Of a DNA stretch of 64,000 bases, positions 51,990 to 61,488 are shown one piece after another (the stretch's first letter is position 1; every line of letters begins with the position of its first letter). The stretch is from Ignavibacteriales bacterium (GTDB lineage: Bacteria; Bacteroidota; Ignavibacteria; UBA10030), in NCBI GenBank assembly GCA_026390575.1, contig JAPLFR010000008.1, positions 310,001-374,000 on the forward strand, given 5' to 3'. The notes under the pieces are model-generated. The model was not told the DNA's origin. It saw nothing but the letters and a program-made list of their open reading frames with translations, and ran no database searches. The translations under genes were made by a program, and so were the position numbers.

Positions 51990-52854
51990 ACGTACCATTG
52001 TTCGGATAAAGCTCATCAAAATCATTTCGCCATAAAGCCAGAAATCCTTTAAGAACCATTCGAATTTTCATTATTTTTTGATTTTCATAGAGCAATACTT
52101 TTACAATCCCTCGCCAATATAACTTGGTATCTCTTCTAAAATATTCAGGGAAATCTTTTCCATAAATTTTTTTTAAATAGAACCGATTACGTGTTTGATA
52201 AAATAAACGAAATGGAGGATGATTTAAGGGGCGCACAGTCCAGAAAAGAAATTTTCGCGGCTTCAAGTCGCCTACGGTATGCTCCAATGTAATATGATTG
52301 GCTCTCACAACCTTATATCCGTTCTTGTTCATTCTTAAGCAATATTCATGATCCACATAATCAATAAACAATTTTTCGTCGAACCCACCAAGGTTGTTCC
52401 AGATTTTCAGATTTACAAGATTCCCGGAAGTCATTGTTGTGAGGATTTCCTCACTCTCCCCTTGAACTTTCTCCGGCAGATCATTTTTGACACGATGTAC
52501 TGGTGACACAATGCCAATTCGTGCATCGTTCATCGAGAGAGAGATCATAGAATCGAGATTTGGACTTGTAAAGTAACTATCCTGATCCATGGTAAGAAGA
52601 TATTGATAACCTTTTAAAAGAGCCATCCTTGCAATGTCATTCAGTGCCTTTGCAATCCCGACATTGCGACCTAAGGTGACGTATTCTATCTTTTTCACTC
52701 TTCTAAGTTCTTCGACATACTCATTTTTGCTCTTCGGTGAATTATCAAAGGCGTACATTATTCCAACGTCCGGCAAAAATGAATTGATATTCTGTGTCAA
52801 GGAGCACTTAGGGTGAAAAAGAATTACTACTGCAGCACATAGAGGCGTTTTCAT
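51979..52854 (-). CDS. GT2-family rhamnosyltransferase-like enzyme
   Basis: A 291-aa GT-A glycosyltransferase. AAVVILFHPKCSLTQNINSF, GRNVGIAKALNDIARMAL and LTMDQDSYF (DXD-like) are the family blocks; VDHEYCLRMNKNGYKV carries the catalytic acidic residues. This combination is typical of GT2 rhamnosyltransferases in exopolysaccharide loci. It is followed by another GT2 gene with an 11-nt overlap and preceded by a methyltransferase 10 nt away. Confidence 0.87.
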   Translation of the reverse strand: MKTPLCAAVVILFHPKCSLTQNINSFLPDVGIMYAFDNSPKSKNEYVEELRRVKKIEYVTLGRNVGIAKALNDIARMALLKGYQYLLTMDQDSYFTSPNLDSMISLSMNDARIGIVSPVHRVKNDLPEKVQGESEEILTTMTSGNLVNLKIWNNLGGFDEKLFIDYVDHEYCLRMNKNGYKVVRANHITLEHTVGDLKPRKFLFWTVRPLNHPPFRLFYQTRNRFYLKKIYGKDFPEYFRRDTKLYWRGIVKVLLYENQKIMKIRMVLKGFLALWRNDFDELYPNNGTYEE

Positions 52855-52864
52855 GACTTGAGGA

Positions 52865-53545
52865 TTATGTATTTACATCTTGAATATGCGCTACAGCATA
52901 AAGACGAAAATAATATTTAGGCCGTATCAAATGGATTTTGTTTAATACCTTCAGAATTATATTTTGCGATACATCCGCAAGAGACAAAGGATATATTGGA
53001 TCTCCTTTCTGAATATCGACGACAGGGAATATTCCGGAAAGCAATTTCCGCAGAGTAGTTTCCGTAAACATATTTTTATGATCGCTGTCGAGAAAATGTT
53101 CAAAGATCAATCCTTGTTTTATGAGGCCTTCATATCCTTCGCAGTTCGGAACAGAAATAATAACATTTTTACGTGCCACTCTGGAGGCTTCTAAGAGAAC
53201 TGCCTCCGGATTGGAGAGGTGCTCTGCTACTTCAAACATAATAACACTGTCAAAAGATTTGTCGGGAAATGGCAATGTATCACTCACCACATATGCTTTG
53301 ATTCCACGTTTTTGGGCGATCGCAATGTACGCTGAATTAACATCTGCACCAATACAGGTATAACCTCTTTTCAATAATTCTAAGGTATAGTTCCCTGTTG
53401 CACAACCAAGGTCGAGTATACACTTCCCACAATGATGTACAGCAAAATCGATAAGCCGAGGATAAAACAGGTCATTGGGAGCATCAAGATAATAATTCTG
53501 AGTATCTCTGAAAGTGTTACGTTTTATCTCTTCTCCTATGGTCAT
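52865..53545 (-). CDS. SAM-dependent methyltransferase
   Basis: A 226-aa class I methyltransferase. Motif I is CILDLGCATGNYTLELLKRG (SAM binding), followed by the acidic strand CIGADVNSA and VIMFEVAEHLSNPEA, in the UbiE/COQ5-like group. It lies inside the polysaccharide block and starts with a 4-nt overlap with the flippase gene, so a sugar or polyprenol methylation role is plausible. The acceptor cannot be assigned. Confidence 0.87.
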   Translation of the reverse strand: MTIGEEIKRNTFRDTQNYYLDAPNDLFYPRLIDFAVHHCGKCILDLGCATGNYTLELLKRGYTCIGADVNSAYIAIAQKRGIKAYVVSDTLPFPDKSFDSVIMFEVAEHLSNPEAVLLEASRVARKNVIISVPNCEGYEGLIKQGLIFEHFLDSDHKNMFTETTLRKLLSGIFPVVDIQKGDPIYPLSLADVSQNIILKVLNKIHLIRPKYYFRLYAVAHIQDVNT

Positions 53546-55137
53546 AGGATTACATCCTTCTTGGAATGTTTATGTATCAAAGCTTTTACAAGGTTCATGT
53601 CATATTCATCAAGGGCGCCTAAATATTTTAGACAGACGGAATAACTGATCGCATAAGCAAAAAAGAGAGCACCAAGGACAGCTCCGCCATCGATCCTTGA
53701 TGTAACGTTCACTGGAAAGCAAGTTTTATGAAATATCTGCTCAAGGATAATTGCGATCAGGAGACTTGAGAGCGGTTTCACTAATAAAAGCCAAAAATGA
53801 TATACCTGTAAGTTTATTGAGGAACAAAATAAATAAATATAATAGCCTGAAGCAATACCAAGTGAAAGTGCGGTGGCAGCAGGGATGCCATAGAAACCTG
53901 CGATCAGAGGAAAGGTGAAGAGGAATAGTGGACTGAGAATAAAAAGGACAATTCCCATTTTCCTTTCCAAATGAGTTTTCCCAATTCCGGCGGCAATAGA
54001 ACTTGCAGCACCGGTGGATGTATTAATAAAATATCCAACAAGCACTATTCTCACTATGAATGTAATGGTTTCGATTCCGTGTGTATCTATTGTACTACCC
54101 AGCCACGTAGTAAGAATCAATCGAGTCTCAGTGAAAATAAATCCTGTAACCAGGAGGCCAAGAATAATCATATATTTTGAAGCTCGTTCAAAGAGCAGTG
54201 TGACTTTCGTTGTTTCCTTATTGGTTTCTAATTCCGATGCCGCTGGTAATAAAGCTGATGCCAGAACCAAAGGAATCGAACGCGTCAGTGACGACAATTT
54301 TACAGAAATTTCATAAAATGCAGATGCAGCGGGACCAAAAAATCGCAATGCGACGATTTTATCAAACTGGAAAACAAGAAGCTGCGCCAAACGGCTTAAT
54401 TGGAGATTTCCTCCAAAATGAAATAATCGTGCCATCACATGCCGGTCTACATTGGCAAGACGAGGATGAAGCTGTGGAAAAAGGTTCTTTGCCCACCAGA
54501 TCATCCAAGAGACTGAGAATAGTTGTACTGCCAAGGTTCCTAATATTAATCCTTTGGCTCCCCACCCCAGATGCAAAACCAAGAGAGACATACAGAAATT
54601 TAAAATACTTGTCACCACAATGACACTATTTGAAATATCCATTCGCTGAAGTGCAATCATAATAACTGAAATGGGAGTAGCCGTATTCACTAGAACAAGA
54701 ATAAACATTGCCGTTGTAAAAACAAAATAAGCTTCCGACTGTATATTTTGCGGAATGCTTAAGAGGGAAACAACTTCTTTCCCCAGAAAAAAGGAAAGAC
54801 CAGCCAACGTTCCGCTGAGGATAAAAGAAAAAGCAATGCCGGTGCTGACAACAATATTAATCGCGCGATAATCCTGTTTTGAATAATATTCTGCAATGTA
54901 CTTCGTGCATGCACTCCCAATACCAAAATCAATCAAACCGATGAACGACAATACAATAGCCCCTATAATCCATGCCCCGCCATAGAGTTCAACACCCAAT
55001 TTCCGGATAATAAAGGGGATGAGAATGAAGTTCAGCAGCAAGAGAAACCAATTGCCCGCAACGCTAAAAAGTGTATTTCTAATAATTTTACTATGAATGG
55101 AGGATGTGACTACGGTATGTTCTATCTGTTCCTCCAT
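53542..55137 (-). CDS. Wzx-like polysaccharide flippase (MATE/MVF superfamily)
   Basis: A 531-aa polytopic membrane protein with about 12-14 helices. The start TLFSVAGNWFLLLLNFILIPFIIRKLGVELYG is the conserved first-helix block of polysaccharide transporters. It would flip undecaprenyl-linked oligosaccharides across the inner membrane. A 4-nt overlap with the methyltransferase indicates translational coupling. The substrate is unknown. It opens the polysaccharide operon of five genes reading to 49888. Confidence 0.9.
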   Translation of the reverse strand: MEEQIEHTVVTSSIHSKIIRNTLFSVAGNWFLLLLNFILIPFIIRKLGVELYGGAWIIGAIVLSFIGLIDFGIGSACTKYIAEYYSKQDYRAINIVVSTGIAFSFILSGTLAGLSFFLGKEVVSLLSIPQNIQSEAYFVFTTAMFILVLVNTATPISVIMIALQRMDISNSVIVVTSILNFCMSLLVLHLGWGAKGLILGTLAVQLFSVSWMIWWAKNLFPQLHPRLANVDRHVMARLFHFGGNLQLSRLAQLLVFQFDKIVALRFFGPAASAFYEISVKLSSLTRSIPLVLASALLPAASELETNKETTKVTLLFERASKYMIILGLLVTGFIFTETRLILTTWLGSTIDTHGIETITFIVRIVLVGYFINTSTGAASSIAAGIGKTHLERKMGIVLFILSPLFLFTFPLIAGFYGIPAATALSLGIASGYYIYLFCSSINLQVYHFWLLLVKPLSSLLIAIILEQIFHKTCFPVNVTSRIDGGAVLGALFFAYAISYSVCLKYLGALDEYDMNLVKALIHKHSKKDVIL

Positions 55138-55218
55138 TATGCATGATCCCTTATGACAACTTTCTTCATGGGCTACAAGTTCAAGAGTCTCGCTACGTTA
55201 TGTTCCATTGCAGTTGCT

Positions 55219-55884
55219 TCAGTACTCTTCATCGTTAATTCCGTACGCGAGATTCACACTGCGCGCACAAGCGATGAAGTCTCTCATCTTATATAGATCC
55301 TTTTTGCCGGGTTGAATTTCAATACCAGCCTGTACATCAACACCATAGGGCTGCACAAAACGAACCGCATCCTCAATGTTGCCTGGGTTCAGATCCCCTG
55401 AAAGAATAATACGTCCATACTCTTTTGCCTTGATTGCAATATCCCAATGATATTTTTTAGGCAGTTGATTCCCAACTTCTTCGTTCTGATCTTTCAAGAG
55501 AAAGGCGTCTACCAAATAATTTCGCATGACCTCTATGTCGAATGATTGATTCATCTGGAACTGTTTAATCACGCTTACTTCAAAGTCTACGAGGTCGTCG
55601 GGCCCATTATTTCCAAGGAGTTGCACGGCGCTGAGCGGTACTTGTTTTAAGACGCTCTGAATATATTGATGACTTGCGTTTTCAAAAACTCCGATTTTCG
55701 AAATGTGTTCCGGCAGATTTGCAATGATGGAAGCTGCCTGTTCTGGACGAACGTATCGTTCGTTCGATCGATTGAAGATGAAGCCGACTGCATTTGCACC
55801 AAACGAACAGGCCGATTCTGCATCTAGAAGATTAGTAATTCCGCATATTTTAATAAACAGTTCTTGTAATGGAAACATCATCAC
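55219..55884 (-). CDS. Divergent TrpF-like (phosphoribosylanthranilate isomerase) protein
   Basis: A 221-aa TIM-barrel protein that aligns along its length with TrpF. FIKICGITNLLDAE retains the catalytic cysteine, and GVFEN, AVQLLG, LSGDLNPGNI, GVDVQAGIE and GKKD match family blocks. But key sites differ: the position of the catalytic Asp (usual LLLD) reads FLLKD, the phosphate loop GGTG/GGSG reads GNQL, and the His of VQLHG is Leu. No other trp gene is nearby. It overlaps the CBS-domain gene by 4 nt. It may be an altered or repurposed TrpF; activity as a tryptophan enzyme is doubtful from sequence alone. Confidence 0.75.
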   Translation of the reverse strand: MMMFPLQELFIKICGITNLLDAESACSFGANAVGFIFNRSNERYVRPEQAASIIANLPEHISKIGVFENASHQYIQSVLKQVPLSAVQLLGNNGPDDLVDFEVSVIKQFQMNQSFDIEVMRNYLVDAFLLKDQNEEVGNQLPKKYHWDIAIKAKEYGRIILSGDLNPGNIEDAVRFVQPYGVDVQAGIEIQPGKKDLYKMRDFIACARSVNLAYGINDEEY

Positions 55885-56720
55885 TCTTCGTTCACATTGA
55901 TTTTAAGGGAAGGACTCACCTTGACCTGCCGAATACGACGCGCACTCTTTGTGAGAATGGTAAAGACAAAGTTCTCTGTTTTGATTTCTTCATTGGATTC
56001 CGGTAGTTTGCCTGTAATTTTTTGCAAATAACCTGCTAATGTTTCATAATCAGGAGCTTCAGGCAGTTTCGCTCGAAATTGGACATTGAAATCCGCAATC
56101 GAAAGAGCCGCATCCACGATGACTGAACCATCGCTCGCCTGTTCTACTGACTTTCGCATTTCATCGTATTCATCAAGTATATCTCCAACAATTTCTTCAA
56201 CAATATCTTCCATTGTCACAATGCCTTCGGTTCCGCCATATTCATCGATAACGATGCCGATGTGTACTTTGTTCAGTTGAAATTCCCGCAGAAGTAGACT
56301 GATTTTTTTCGTTTCAGGTATAAAGTACGCAGGACGAACAATATCTTGCAATATGATAAGCGATCGGTGTTCAAGAAGACTTAATAAATCCTTGCTATAG
56401 ATGACGCCGATGATGTGGTCAATTGTTCCTTTATAGACTGGCAACCGCGAATACCCTTCTTCAATAACTTTGCGTACAAGCACATCGCGCGACATGGAAA
56501 TATCGAGTGCGACAATATCCGGACGCGGCACCATAATTTCCTTTGCTGTGATGTCTGAGAATTGCAGAACACTTTTAATGAGTTCATGTTCTGTCTTATC
56601 GATAGTGCCGCTTAAGGAACTCGCTTCGATGACTTGCTTCAACTCGTCTTCCGAAAGCCTCGTTTGAAGTATACCGCCTTTGATAAGTGCATCGCGAAAT
56701 ATTTTCTTTATCGATTTCAT
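55881..56720 (-). CDS. CorC/HlyC-type CBS-domain protein
   Basis: A 279-aa soluble protein with two CBS domains (about residues 60-185; RPDIVALDISMSRDVLVRKV and HIGIVIDEYGGTEGIVTMED) and a C-terminal CorC/transporter-associated domain (about 200-275, DAALSIADFNVQF). The membrane CNNM (DUF21) domain of full CorC/TlyC proteins is absent, as in E. coli CorC. The usual role is magnesium/cobalt efflux, here inferred from the fold only. A coupled 4-nt overlap with the TrpF-like gene follows. Confidence 0.88.
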   Translation of the reverse strand: MKSIKKIFRDALIKGGILQTRLSEDELKQVIEASSLSGTIDKTEHELIKSVLQFSDITAKEIMVPRPDIVALDISMSRDVLVRKVIEEGYSRLPVYKGTIDHIIGVIYSKDLLSLLEHRSLIILQDIVRPAYFIPETKKISLLLREFQLNKVHIGIVIDEYGGTEGIVTMEDIVEEIVGDILDEYDEMRKSVEQASDGSVIVDAALSIADFNVQFRAKLPEAPDYETLAGYLQKITGKLPESNEEIKTENFVFTILTKSARRIRQVKVSPSLKINVNEE

Positions 56721-56731
56721 GATTGAATCAA

Positions 56732-57460
56732 TTAGTAAAGTATTTCTTCCAACACTAATCCTTTTGCCGGAGCAGACATTCCTGCAACCGATCGATCTTT
56801 TGCCTCAAGGATAGTACTAAAATTTTCTATTTTTGTATGCCTTCGTCCAATATTCACCATCGTGCCGACTAAGGAACGAACCATGCCATGCAAAAAACGA
56901 TTTGCAGTGATCTCAAAAATTAACAACTTATTGTTTTCGGACCATTCAGCCGATGAAATCGTACAGCGATGCTGGTGCAGATCGTCTTCAACTTTACAAA
57001 ACGCTCGAAATCCATGCTCCCCCACAATTTGCTGTGCACATTGTTGCATCAAATTGACATCAAGCTTCTGAAAAACCTGCCAGCAGTAATTTCTTTGAAT
57101 TGCTGTCGGTTCTTGACTAATGGTATAGGAATACCGCCTTTTTTTTGCGTCAAATCGCGCATTAAAATCCACCTGAGCTTCCGTTGCTTCTCGGACAATA
57201 ATACTATGCGGCAGCACAGAACTCAAACTTTTTGCTAACGTTTGTATTTCAACTTCTTTTTCTACAAAGAAACTTGCAACCTGACCTCGCGCATGAACGC
57301 CAGCATCTGTTCTGCCAGCTCCCGTAATTCTTAGATCCACTTGCAGAATTTGTTTTATCGCTTTTTCAATTTCTTCCTGGATAGATCGTCCATTCGTTTG
57401 GAATTGCCAGCCTACATAGTCTGTGCCATCATATTCAATTATTAACCGGATAGTTGGCAT
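56732..57460 (-). CDS. truA: tRNA pseudouridine(38-40) synthase
   Basis: A 242-aa enzyme that modifies positions 38-40 of tRNA anticodon stem-loops. The catalytic Asp52 is in GRTDAGVHARGQV, YDGTDYVGWQFQTNGRSIQEE is the N-terminal block and RFLHGMVRSLVGTMVNIG is the C-terminal signature. ATG at 57460 follows the stop of the envelope-protein gene by 8 nt, so the two are probably cotranscribed. Confidence 0.95.
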   Translation of the reverse strand: MPTIRLIIEYDGTDYVGWQFQTNGRSIQEEIEKAIKQILQVDLRITGAGRTDAGVHARGQVASFFVEKEVEIQTLAKSLSSVLPHSIIVREATEAQVDFNARFDAKKRRYSYTISQEPTAIQRNYCWQVFQKLDVNLMQQCAQQIVGEHGFRAFCKVEDDLHQHRCTISSAEWSENNKLLIFEITANRFLHGMVRSLVGTMVNIGRRHTKIENFSTILEAKDRSVAGMSAPAKGLVLEEILY

Positions 57461-57468
57461 GCACGACG

Positions 57469-58203
57469 CTAAAATTTTGTCGAAATACTGAGGCCAATAC
57501 CATCGATATGCGGACCGTTGTTCAGCGTAAATGTTTGAATTTCTATCTTATCCAACATGGATAGAGACTTGTTGTACGCGGCGGCTTTTCTGCCGGCAGA
57601 AAATGCTGAGAAGAGATGATTAACCACGACTGCAGCAATGATAAACTTTGCATTATTTTTAACTTCCCCGCTGCGGATCCGTAAATCTTTAAATTGTGCA
57701 CGATTTGCTTCCGAATCCCATTGCCATTTGTACTGCTCTGCCGTATGAACAAGATCATTCTCGCGGTTTCTCAACTTCGTTTGATTATATTCATCGGTTG
57801 TATTGAAATTGCCGATGTCCACAGAATATTGATCGTCTTTATTATCGAAGTTAGCACCTGCATGTTGATTTGCAAATGTTCGAGCATCTTGTTGCAGCCA
57901 ATCAGCGTGCATGCGGAATCCGCTGTAGGTAAGCCACAGACCACCTTCTGCGATGAGATTGTACTTTCCCGATTCAAATGATCCTGCATATAACTCGCCC
58001 ATTCCAGGAAGAATGAGTGAGGCAACAACCGCCAACACTACCGATTTCTTAGATTCGGACGCACCGGAATAATCTAAATCAATGGGTGTTGTTGTTTTAC
58101 TCTGCACTTCTTTGATTACCAATGCTGACATTGGCCGTGTTTGCGCAACGAGTTGCTCTATGAGGCAAAGAAAAATTGCAGTTGCGACAAGTAAGCGTTT
58201 CAT
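57469..58203 (-). CDS. DUF5683-like exported protein
   Basis: A 244-aa protein from ATG 58203, preceded by GGAG. The signal peptide is MKRLLVATAIFLCLIEQLVAQ. The mature part contains VVLAVVASLILPGMGELYAGSFESGKYNLIAEG, the N-terminal block of DUF5683-type proteins (P-G-x-G-E/Q-x-Y-x-G), a second hydrophobic segment NNAKFIIAAVVVNHLFSAFSAGR, and a tail ending GIGLSISTKF with a beta-rich, possibly outer-membrane-like, finish. Role unknown. The longer frame overlaps mtaB and is not signal-like. Confidence 0.75.
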   Translation of the reverse strand: MKRLLVATAIFLCLIEQLVAQTRPMSALVIKEVQSKTTTPIDLDYSGASESKKSVVLAVVASLILPGMGELYAGSFESGKYNLIAEGGLWLTYSGFRMHADWLQQDARTFANQHAGANFDNKDDQYSVDIGNFNTTDEYNQTKLRNRENDLVHTAEQYKWQWDSEANRAQFKDLRIRSGEVKNNAKFIIAAVVVNHLFSAFSAGRKAAAYNKSLSMLDKIEIQTFTLNNGPHIDGIGLSISTKF

Positions 58204-58217
58204 AGCAAAATCTCCAA

Positions 58218-59546
58218 TTAGATTGCAATGCGAATCGCCGAAGTGATATTCGGCTCTGCGATGATACCAATACATTTTTCAGATGAAGCTTCTTGAATGG
58301 AAACGTTAAGGATTTCATTTGTTATATGCGAATCTGCTTTCACATCGACTCTCATGTATTCTTCTGTCAAACCCGAGACTGATCCATGTGAATGAATCGA
58401 TTCAAAAAGGACGGGGACTGTTTTTCCAATAAACCTATGATAAAAATCACTCCGTTTTTGATCGCTCAGTATATGCAGTCTCTTGCTCCTCTCTGCTTTG
58501 ATCGAGGGATCGACCTTCTGAATATACTCTGATGCAGGAGTATTTGGTCTTTCTGAATAACTAAACACATGGAAATATGTAATAGGAAGATTGGCGAGAT
58601 AGTTGTACGTATCCTCGAACAATTCATTACTCTCTCCGGGAAAACCGACAATGATGTCGGCGCCCATGCCTGCATGCGGAACATGAGACTTAATCCGTTC
58701 GATGCGATCCGTGTATACATGAGTCAGATATCTTCTTCGCATCAACCGCAGAATTGTATCTGATCCTGATTGTAATGGAATATGCCAATGATTGCAAAGT
58801 TTATCTTCGGCAAACCAGAAATCAAGCAGTTCATCTGTCAACAAGTTCGGTTCAATAGAACTGATGCGTATACGCATCAATCCGTCAACAGTGGTAAGTT
58901 GTTTGAGAAGCGTCAAAAGATCTATGCCATCGTTCTTGCCGTAATCTCCGACATTCACACCTGTCAATACGACTTCCTTGTAGCCCAACTCAACCGCTTC
59001 TCTTGCTTGCCGAACAATTTCTGCTATGGCAGCACTCCTGCTTTTGCCTCGTGCGAGAGGAATAGTACAATACGTACACGAATAATCGCAGCCATCTTGC
59101 ACTTTCAGAAATGCACGCGTCCGTTCTTCAAATCCTGCTGAGGAGGCTAATCCAAAATTGTTCGTCTCACCAATACAAGAAACGAGAATATCAGCGTGGA
59201 TTTTCTTTTTTCCATTTTGTATAAAATCAAAGAGAGAGAATTTCTCTTGTGTTCCCAAGACCAAATCCACTCCTTGAATTGCGGCGAGTTGTTCTGCTTG
59301 AAGTTGAGCATAACATCCAACGACAGCAACGAACGCATATGGCGAATGGCGTAATGCACGCCGCACTAATTGACGGCATTCACGATCTGCGGAAGCGGTT
59401 ACACTGCAGGAGTTGATCACGACAACATCCGCTCCGTCATCAATACCCACTACCGTGTATCCATTGCTGGTGAATTGTTTTCCGATGGCAGCGGTTTCTG
59501 CGTAGTTGAGTTTGCAGCCAAGAGTATGTAATGCAATGCGCTTCAT
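58218..59546 (-). CDS. mtaB: tRNA t6A37 methylthiotransferase
   Basis: A 442-aa radical-SAM enzyme that converts t6A37 to ms2t6A in tRNA. The N-terminal MTTase domain has C in HTLGCKLNYAE and in SCSVTASADREC, binding one cluster. The radical SAM motif is DGCDYSCTYCTIPLARG, and a C-terminal TRAM-like domain ends the protein. ATG at 59546 gives the expected start MKRIALHTLGCK; the 14 extra codons upstream run through the rpsA terminator. No Shine-Dalgarno fits: the 9 nt before ATG are CTTTTTCTTT-like. Confidence 0.93.
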   Translation of the reverse strand: MKRIALHTLGCKLNYAETAAIGKQFTSNGYTVVGIDDGADVVVINSCSVTASADRECRQLVRRALRHSPYAFVAVVGCYAQLQAEQLAAIQGVDLVLGTQEKFSLFDFIQNGKKKIHADILVSCIGETNNFGLASSAGFEERTRAFLKVQDGCDYSCTYCTIPLARGKSRSAAIAEIVRQAREAVELGYKEVVLTGVNVGDYGKNDGIDLLTLLKQLTTVDGLMRIRISSIEPNLLTDELLDFWFAEDKLCNHWHIPLQSGSDTILRLMRRRYLTHVYTDRIERIKSHVPHAGMGADIIVGFPGESNELFEDTYNYLANLPITYFHVFSYSERPNTPASEYIQKVDPSIKAERSKRLHILSDQKRSDFYHRFIGKTVPVLFESIHSHGSVSGLTEEYMRVDVKADSHITNEILNVSIQEASSEKCIGIIAEPNITSAIRIAI

Positions 59547-59595
59547 AAAGAAAAAGAGCAACCCGCCCCGACATATCGGAGCAGGCAACTCTTTT
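59547..59595 (-). terminator. Rho-independent terminator after rpsA, abutting mtaB
   Basis: On the minus strand AAAAGAG pairs with CTCTTTT, with inner GC-TCCGA/TCGGG-GC pairing around TATG, followed by TTTTTCTTT. The T run is directly followed by the mtaB ATG, so terminator and start codon occupy the same leader. Confidence 0.7.
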
Positions 59596-59612
59596 CTCGT
59601 TTCCGTTAAGCG

Positions 59613-61385
59613 TTAGTTTGAACCTTCGGGAATAGATTCATCCTTCGTGTCAAAAGACAGTTCATCCGGCATTTTCTCTACTTCAGCGGGAGTCGAGACG
59701 ACATCTTTCATCGTCATCGGTGTGAGCTTATGGCTCGCAACATAATCATCCACAAGCTTCTGCTCCTTGCCGCGCAAATACTCAAGTGCGGAAAGAACAA
59801 TCTTTTTACTTTCTTTATCGAACTCTATCACTTTTAAAGGTATATCATCACCCACTTTGAAGGATTCAGCAATATTCTTCACCGGTGTATGGGAAAGTTG
59901 TGACAGCGGCACGAAGCCGTCAACACCGAGCGGCATTTCTACAATAACACCTTTCTCTATGATGCGAACAATCTTGCCATCTACATCTGTACCAACTTTG
60001 TACTGCGACTCGAACGCTTCCCACGGATTATCGTTCACTTGTTTATGTCCTAGAGAGATGCGGCGTTGTTCGATATCCACCGACAGCACGATCACTTCGA
60101 GCTGATCACCTTTTTTCACTACTTCACCCGGGTGACGAATTTTCTTCGTCCATGATAAATCAGAAATATGCACAAGTCCATCAACACCTTCTTCGAGTTC
60201 AACGAACACACCGAAGTTCGTCAGGTTACGCACTGTGCCCATATGCTTGGATCCAATGGGATATTTTTGCATCAGCGTTGTCCACGGATCTGGTTCGAGC
60301 TGCTTCATACCAAGCGATATTTTCTTACCATCTTTATCTAACGAAAGAATAATCGCATCTACCATCTGTCCCATGGAAACTACTTGCGACGGATGTTTGA
60401 TATGCTGTGTCCAGCTCATTTCTGAAATGTGAATAAGGCCTTCAATGCCTTTTTCAATTTCAACAAATGCACCGTAATCTGTGAGCGAAACAATTTTACC
60501 GTTAATTTTTGTGCCAACTGGATATTTCTGATCAATATTATCCCATGGATGCGGCTGCAACTGCTTCATACCAAGTGATATGCGCTTCTTCTCCGCGTCG
60601 AAATCCAGTACGACAATATTGACAGTTGCATCTAGTTTGACAATCTCCGATGGATGACTGACTCTTCCCCACGAAAGATCCGTAATATGAACCAACCCAT
60701 CGACACCTCCAAGATCGACGAATACACCAAAATCGGTGATCGCCTTCACATGACCTTCGAGAATTTGTCCCTTCTCAAGACTATCAAGAATGACCTTACG
60801 CTGACTGGCAAGTTCTTCTTCAACCAATATTTTATGACTGACAACAACATTTTCTGACGGATGATTAACTTTCACGACACGGAAATCCATCTCGCGTCCG
60901 ATGAAAGCATCAAAATCACGAACAGGCCGAACATCGATTTGCGAACCTGGTAAAAAGGCATCTAATCCCATAAGATCGACAACGATTCCGCCTTTTGTTC
61001 TTCGGACGCATCTGCCTTTCAGCACTTCGCCTGTTTCAAATGATTTTACAACACGTTCCCAGATACGCATGAAATCAGCACGCTTTCGCGACAAGACAAG
61101 CTGACCATCTTTGTCTTCAATGCTTTCGAGGAAAACTTCAATTTCATCGCCAATTTTAAGTTCCTTAATTTTCGGGAACTCACTTACCGACACGTTGCCT
61201 TCCGATTTGAATCCAATATCGACTGCAACGTTGGAATCGCCGATATGAACGACGCGCCCTTTGACGATTTCACCGGCATTAATCTTGCCCATCGTGCCGG
61301 AATACAGCTGCTCAAGTTGTTTGTATTCTTCTTCCGAATACCCGCTTTCCTCGAACTTTTCTGCGGAATTTTTTGTATCTGACAT
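59613..61385 (-). CDS. rpsA: 30S ribosomal protein S1
   Basis: A 590-aa ribosomal protein that binds pyrimidine-rich mRNA leaders. Six S1 OB-fold repeats are visible, from [21 protein letters not shown] through [20 protein letters not shown] to [20 protein letters not shown]; the middle four carry the [11 protein letters not shown]-type ends. An N-terminal acidic region and a C-terminal acidic tail flank them. ATG at 61385 follows a strong GGAGG. The order cmk-ispH-rpsA is conserved in many bacteria. Confidence 0.96.
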   Translation of the reverse strand: MSDTKNSAEKFEESGYSEEEYKQLEQLYSGTMGKINAGEIVKGRVVHIGDSNVAVDIGFKSEGNVSVSEFPKIKELKIGDEIEVFLESIEDKDGQLVLSRKRADFMRIWERVVKSFETGEVLKGRCVRRTKGGIVVDLMGLDAFLPGSQIDVRPVRDFDAFIGREMDFRVVKVNHPSENVVVSHKILVEEELASQRKVILDSLEKGQILEGHVKAITDFGVFVDLGGVDGLVHITDLSWGRVSHPSEIVKLDATVNIVVLDFDAEKKRISLGMKQLQPHPWDNIDQKYPVGTKINGKIVSLTDYGAFVEIEKGIEGLIHISEMSWTQHIKHPSQVVSMGQMVDAIILSLDKDGKKISLGMKQLEPDPWTTLMQKYPIGSKHMGTVRNLTNFGVFVELEEGVDGLVHISDLSWTKKIRHPGEVVKKGDQLEVIVLSVDIEQRRISLGHKQVNDNPWEAFESQYKVGTDVDGKIVRIIEKGVIVEMPLGVDGFVPLSQLSHTPVKNIAESFKVGDDIPLKVIEFDKESKKIVLSALEYLRGKEQKLVDDYVASHKLTPMTMKDVVSTPAEVEKMPDELSFDTKDESIPEGSN

Positions 61386-61488
61386 GCAACCTCCAAAAAC
61401 TGCTTCCCGTGTTAGCGGGAATAACCGAATCACGCTTTCTTCGATGCCAGCCATGTCACATCGTCGAAAAACGCACTTCGGCGTTTAT

